A DNA stretch of 37,032 nucleotides from an uncultured Christensenella sp. (GTDB lineage Bacteria > Bacillota > Clostridia > Christensenellales > UBA3700), in NCBI GenBank assembly GCA_910584635.1, contig CAJUBA010000017.1:1-37032 (forward strand), given 5' to 3'. Of the stretch, positions 33,392 to 37,032 are shown piece by piece. Below the pieces are notes generated by a model that worked only from the letters and a program-made list of their open reading frames with translations, did not search any database and was not told the DNA's origin. How positions within the stretch are numbered: the stretch's first letter is position 1; every line of letters starts with the position of its first letter. The position numbers and the translations under genes are program-made.

Positions 33392-34591
33392 TTATTTCTT
33401 GTTTTTATTTACAAAAACGTTGTTTTCAGCGGTTTCCGCTTTAACGGGGTTAACGCCCTTCCATTTTTCAATAAGATTGCCGTTTTCGTCAAATCTGTGC
33501 GGATAGCAAGCCTTAGCGGTCATACGGATACCGTCTTCGATTGTACCGCCGCCGTTGTAGCCGAGTTCGTCATAGTGCAAGTATTCCTGAACTTTTTCTA
33601 CGTCGTCTTCATAGAAGAGATCTTTGGACTGAATATCTTTCATAAGATAGTTGTAGTTAAGTCCGCTGTCTTGATGGGATTTCTTCAAATTTTTAACAAC
33701 GGTCATCTTAACGCCGAGAGTAGCGATGCCTGCGCCGACTCCGCAATATCTCTTCTTGCAACCGATAGTTTCCATGATAAGGTTTATCATATCTTTGAAC
33801 TTCCAGTCTTTGTTGCCGATAGGAAGTTTGTCGCCGTGTTGAGCGTAGTAAGCAGCCGCTACTACCGCTTCTGCGATACCGTTAACGTGAATCATGTTTG
33901 TTCCGCCCTTCGGGAAGAAGATAGCGGGCATACCTGCGAATCTGTCAAGGAATACTTCTTTCCAAAGAGGAGTACGTCCGGGCATGCTGCCGAAGATGTA
34001 GGGAAGTTCAAGCGCTACAACGTCCATACCGCCGTTTTCAACGCCGCCGCCTACTTTAATGAGGGCTTCGGATTGTTCTACTCTTACTCTGATATACGGA
34101 TGTCTTTCTGCAAGATGACTTTCCGGCCAGATTCTGTCGAAATAAGCGAAGTAGGAGTTGAGAAGTATAGCCTTCTTTACGCCTGCTTCCTTAGCCGCTT
34201 CGAATACGGGGATAACTTTATCTACAAGATAAGTGTGGAAGAAGTCATAACCGCTTACGTCTTTCGGAGTATGCATTCTGTCGTCCGGACCTACCGCGTA
34301 AACGAGTGTGTCATATCCGTCAAACATTTTAACGAGTTCTTCTTTCGTAACCGTAGCGGAATCGTCGCCGGGTCTGAGGTTGAACAGTTTGCCGTAATTG
34401 ACTTCGATTTCCTTCGGCCACCAATCAGCGGAAAGGGTAAGTTCGCCCGGAAGAGCGAGTACGCCTACTTTCGCGCCTTGTTTTAGAAATTCTTTTGCAG
34501 AATAGAATCCGAGAAAACCGGTACCGCCGCAAATGAATACGTTTTTGAATTCATGTTTTTGTTGGGATGCGCCCTGTTGATATCTTTCCAT
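33392..34591 (-). CDS. NAD(P)-binding extended SDR (epimerase-like) protein
   Basis: This 399-aa protein starts its Rossmann fold with CGGTGFLGFYS (21-31), the GxxGxxG of extended short-chain dehydrogenases/epimerases. The domain order fits family members acting on sugar nucleotides or other carbonyl substrates. The usual YxxxK catalytic pair is not clear: the best candidate is YIRVR, where Lys is Arg. The protein is longer than typical (about 310-340), with a polar C-terminal tail. It lies 39 bases after the second SDR gene, in the same direction, so the two are probably one operon. An AGAGG site lies upstream of the ATG, with rather long spacing. Confidence 0.82.
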   Translation of the reverse strand: MERYQQGASQQKHEFKNVFICGGTGFLGFYSAKEFLKQGAKVGVLALPGELTLSADWWPKEIEVNYGKLFNLRPGDDSATVTKEELVKMFDGYDTLVYAVGPDDRMHTPKDVSGYDFFHTYLVDKVIPVFEAAKEAGVKKAILLNSYFAYFDRIWPESHLAERHPYIRVRVEQSEALIKVGGGVENGGMDVVALELPYIFGSMPGRTPLWKEVFLDRFAGMPAIFFPKGGTNMIHVNGIAEAVVAAAYYAQHGDKLPIGNKDWKFKDMINLIMETIGCKKRYCGVGAGIATLGVKMTVVKNLKKSHQDSGLNYNYLMKDIQSKDLFYEDDVEKVQEYLHYDELGYNGGGTIEDGIRMTAKACYPHRFDENGNLIEKWKGVNPVKAETAENNVFVNKNKK

Positions 34592-34630
34592 TATAATTTA
34601 TACCTCTATAAAAATATTTTCTGTGTTGTT

Positions 34631-36232
34631 TTACTTTTTATTAGCGTCTTTCTCAATGATATCCAAATAGCAATCGGCAGGGAAGAAATTATTTTCGTCT
34701 TTGTCGTGCGTATCGTACCAAAGTTGAGCGTAGAAAGGAATATGCTTGGACAATTCGTCAAAGTTCCACGGAGCGGGCATACAGCATTCCGGACACCAGT
34801 GTCCTGCTTTGATTATTGTAAACGGAGAAGATTCGAATTCGTGTCCGTTATGGCATTGCCATTTAATCTTCTTGTAAAGGTTGCCCTTTTCCATAGTGTC
34901 GCTTACAACTTTTCCGCCTCTGAATTCTGCTGCCTGTTGCATATCTTCTATGCCGAGTTCGCTATCGGCTTTGTTTTCGTCATAGCCGTGGCTGAGCAAG
35001 TATTTCTTAGCGTTTCTGATATCTCTTCTTTCTTGGTAATCAACAAGATTTCCGTTTTCGTCTTTGATTTGATTCTTGCAGAAGAGCGGGTATTTGCTCC
35101 AATCCGTACCGATTTCTTCGAATCTTTCTTTCGAGCCGTAGAACGCCGTGATACGTCCTTCTATGTTATTGTTGTACCAGAACATAGGCGAGTTGGAATT
35201 TTTGAACAGTTTTTGAATAGTTACTTTGCTAAGGAAACTCTTCGGCAAGATTGCGCCGAACTTAAAGTACCAGTTGAGTTTCGCCATATTTTTCCAGAAG
35301 TCTTGCCATGTTTCCGTGCGGAAATGCAAGTAATCTTCGAGAGTGTCGGAATCGTAATACCAGAAGCAGTGGAAGTTTCTGTCCGCGCACCAGTTGGGTT
35401 TGAAGAACTGTTCGGGTCTTGCGCCCATAAGAGCAAAACCTGCGTCGAGAGTTTCATAACCGCTTACGCGACACGTTTCGCCGTTACCGATATTATATAT
35501 GTTTCTCCAGAATGATTCGGGGAGAGTGCCTTCGGAATCGTATTCAACCAAGTGTTGCAATGCAAGACCGCTGTCTCTTGCGGTAGCCCATTCGATAGGT
35601 ACGTTCCAGCAGGTATGGAACATAAGTCCGTCTGCCATGTTGTTTTTGAAAAGGTTGTCGTGCAATACGCCGGACTGTCTTAATACTACCCAGTTAGGAA
35701 GATCCGCTTCAAGCAAATATCTTTCCGCTCTGAGTTTTGTAATAGCGTAGAAGTCGTATACGCTCGGCATAAGCGGATCGCCTACGCGTCCCCAAGGATG
35801 TTTCCAGTTACGGTTGCCGTATTCCGCTACCGTACCGATGTGAACGTACTTAATTTCGTTTGCTCTCGGACTTTCTTTAATAGCGTCAATGAGATTTTTC
35901 GCTCCGTAATAGTTGGTTTTTTCCGCGCCGCTTGGATTGTGGTCGGAGATAGGCGGTATAATTGCCGCGCAGTGCAGAACGTAATCGCTCATGGCGATAA
36001 CTTTATCGCAATCCTCTCTGCTGGATATGTCGCCGAATACTACTTCCAACTTGCCGCCGGTTTTGATTTTAGCGTACTTTTTCAAGAGCGCCTCTCTCAG
36101 TTTTTCGTTAGATCTCTTTTTTCTCAAAAGGATCACGCAATTAAATTTTCCGGTACCCATTACGCACTTCAAAACCTGGCTGCCCATCGAGCCGGAAGCG
36201 CCTGTAATAAGGACGGTTTTCTTATCAGACAT
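34631..36232 (-). CDS. Extended SDR (epimerase/dehydratase) fused to a C-terminal zinc finger
   Basis: This 533-aa protein has an N-terminal Rossmann fold (TGASGSMG, 10-17) and the catalytic pair Y162/K166 (YAITK), so the SDR core (about 5-350) looks active. An extra C-terminal part ends in a treble-clef-like zinc finger: C460, H464, C480 and C483, from CHNGHEF and CPEC. Small C-terminal zinc fingers of this CxxGHxF...CPxC type usually bind nucleic acid or protein; on a sugar-nucleotide-type enzyme this is unusual. I chose ATG 36232 because GGAGG lies seven bases upstream; the 36253 start has none. The reaction is unknown. A TATAAT box (36257-36252 on the minus strand) lies just upstream. Confidence 0.82.
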   Translation of the reverse strand: MSDKKTVLITGASGSMGSQVLKCVMGTGKFNCVILLRKKRSNEKLREALLKKYAKIKTGGKLEVVFGDISSREDCDKVIAMSDYVLHCAAIIPPISDHNPSGAEKTNYYGAKNLIDAIKESPRANEIKYVHIGTVAEYGNRNWKHPWGRVGDPLMPSVYDFYAITKLRAERYLLEADLPNWVVLRQSGVLHDNLFKNNMADGLMFHTCWNVPIEWATARDSGLALQHLVEYDSEGTLPESFWRNIYNIGNGETCRVSGYETLDAGFALMGARPEQFFKPNWCADRNFHCFWYYDSDTLEDYLHFRTETWQDFWKNMAKLNWYFKFGAILPKSFLSKVTIQKLFKNSNSPMFWYNNNIEGRITAFYGSKERFEEIGTDWSKYPLFCKNQIKDENGNLVDYQERRDIRNAKKYLLSHGYDENKADSELGIEDMQQAAEFRGGKVVSDTMEKGNLYKKIKWQCHNGHEFESSPFTIIKAGHWCPECCMPAPWNFDELSKHIPFYAQLWYDTHDKDENNFFPADCYLDIIEKDANKK

Positions 36233-36253
36233 TTCAAAATCCTCCAAAATCAT

Positions 36254-36918
36254 TATAGTGATTTGTACACCATAACAAGTATAGCATATAATTTTATTAT
36301 TTGTAAATACATTTTTTAATTTTTATTTATATATATTAACCGATTTTGCATAAAATTCCATATTTATTCGCATATTTTACGCGGAATAAAAAGCGCGGAC
36401 GTTTGCGTCGCATTCGTCGGCGTTTTTTGTCGGTATGCGTCGATTTTGCATTTTGATGATTATAAAATTTTTCTCCGCGCCGAAAGTCTTGAATGCTGAA
36501 CGCAGGCGCAGAAGTAATTGCTATATACTTGTAATTAAATTTTTAATTTGCATATACCGTTAATTCGTTTGAACATCGTTCAATGTGTATAAAATTGCGT
36601 ACAAGCCTTCAAATTGATACGGAGAAAGAAGAGTTTTTATTTTTTCGATAAATTTTGCGGGAGTTGTTAAGCCGCATTTTTTTCGTAGATTGTTTAATAT
36701 TTAACGTCGACAAAATTTTATCGAAGTTTTTCCTTATATATTATACTGATAAATAATAATAAATAAAATAAAGCGATAGATAGGCGCTTATACAATATCT
36801 TGGGGTATCGCTGTTATGGCTACGCCACTGCTCGCGTAGGCTTAGAGTTTGTCCGAATCACGCTGAATAGCGGTTATAAAATAATAAAAATTTTTTTTGA
36901 AAAAAACAAAGAAAGTAG
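36254..36918. other. Gene-free AT-rich stretch with an operator-like palindrome
   Basis: No reading frame with a credible ribosome binding site is seen. TTGAAC-N3-GTTCAA (36569-36583) is a perfect palindrome of the kind bound by TetR-family repressors, with a TATAAA box just after it (36589-36594), but no gene follows. A short CTACGC/GCGTAG hairpin lies at 36820-36839. The rest is AT-rich spacer before the rRNA-type promoter. Confidence 0.5.
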
Positions 36919-36947
36919 TTGACAGTAGTATTTTGTTGTGATAAGAT
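36919..36947 (+). promoter_or_regulatory. Near-consensus promoter, probably of an rRNA operon
   Basis: TTGACA (36919-36924), a 17-base spacer and TAAGAT (36942-36947) are followed by a leader with GGGAGCGAGGC and a CCTTAACAACTAAACAG-type motif that resembles the start of many Bacillota rRNA leaders. No rRNA sequence itself falls inside the window. Confidence 0.6.
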
Positions 36948-37032
36948 AAGTAGGCTGTCGACCCGGGAGAGGGTAGGGAGCGAGGCACCTTAACAACTAA
37001 ACAGTAAGGATGAGATAGTTAGTAAGATTTGT

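Noticed and set aside
33497..35515. Two long plus-strand frames (329 and 320 codons) across the SDR genes
   Set aside because: They are mirror frames of the minus-strand SDR genes, which have clear Rossmann motifs, proper starts and ribosome binding sites.

Overview
The window looks like a chromosomal stretch of a low-GC, Gram-positive, spore-forming lineage (Bacillota, Clostridia-like; possibly a gut clade). The signs are a spoIIE homologue, a pth-mfd-foldase lipoprotein order typical of Bacillota, strong Shine-Dalgarno sites, TTGACA/TATAAT promoters and hairpin-plus-U-run terminators. I cannot place it to genus. Most of the window (about 7.6 kb to the end) is ordinary chromosome, with GAC/GGC/GCG-rich codon use. 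The stretch from about 1.3 to 7.3 kb is visibly more AT-rich and looks acquired.

Left edge (1-1.9 kb): an XRE regulator with two membrane segments overlaps a small secreted protein. A gene-poor stretch follows with hairpins and three copies of the 3' end of the tRNA-Ser gene that sits at 7.38-7.47 kb. The copies have the same orientation as the tRNA, as expected for attachment-site remnants of elements integrating at the tRNA tail.

Island (1.87-7.3 kb): one promoter drives four overlapping or nearly abutting genes. They are (1) an 899-aa fusion of a PolX-like helix-hairpin-helix region and palm remnant, a PHP phosphoesterase, a DUF429 RNase H-fold domain and a P-loop kinase; (2) a short adenylosuccinate-synthetase homologue whose catalytic Asp is Ser, as I recall for phage PurZ; (3) a dCTP deaminase/dUTPase-fold protein lacking the deaminase Glu and fused to a membrane helix and coiled coil; (4) a deoxynucleoside-kinase-like protein. 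All four point to deoxynucleotides. My leading inference is an undescribed nucleotide-based defence system: a modified purine nucleotide is made and phosphorylated, then sensed by a membrane-anchored effector. The alternative is a cryptic 2-aminoadenine DNA-modification cassette. Neither is proven by sequence.

Housekeeping/envelope region (7.6-31 kb): a Wzz-like protein, an O-antigen-ligase-like protein and a VanW protein form an envelope block. Next come an HD hydrolase, two tandem YwaF/TMEM164-like membrane proteins, a degenerate nitrilase-like protein, SpoIIE, a fused ABC ATPase/FtsX permease, an M14 carboxypeptidase (minus strand), TadA, Pth, Mfd, a foldase-like lipoprotein, a membrane protein and a NUDIX ADP-ribose pyrophosphatase.

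Right part (30.6-37 kb): a small unknown gene diverges from a two-HTH XRE regulator. A class-3 aldehyde dehydrogenase and two extended short-chain dehydrogenases follow on the minus strand, the second with a C-terminal zinc finger. The window ends in a 0.66-kb stretch without genes and a near-consensus promoter with a leader that resembles the start of an rRNA operon.
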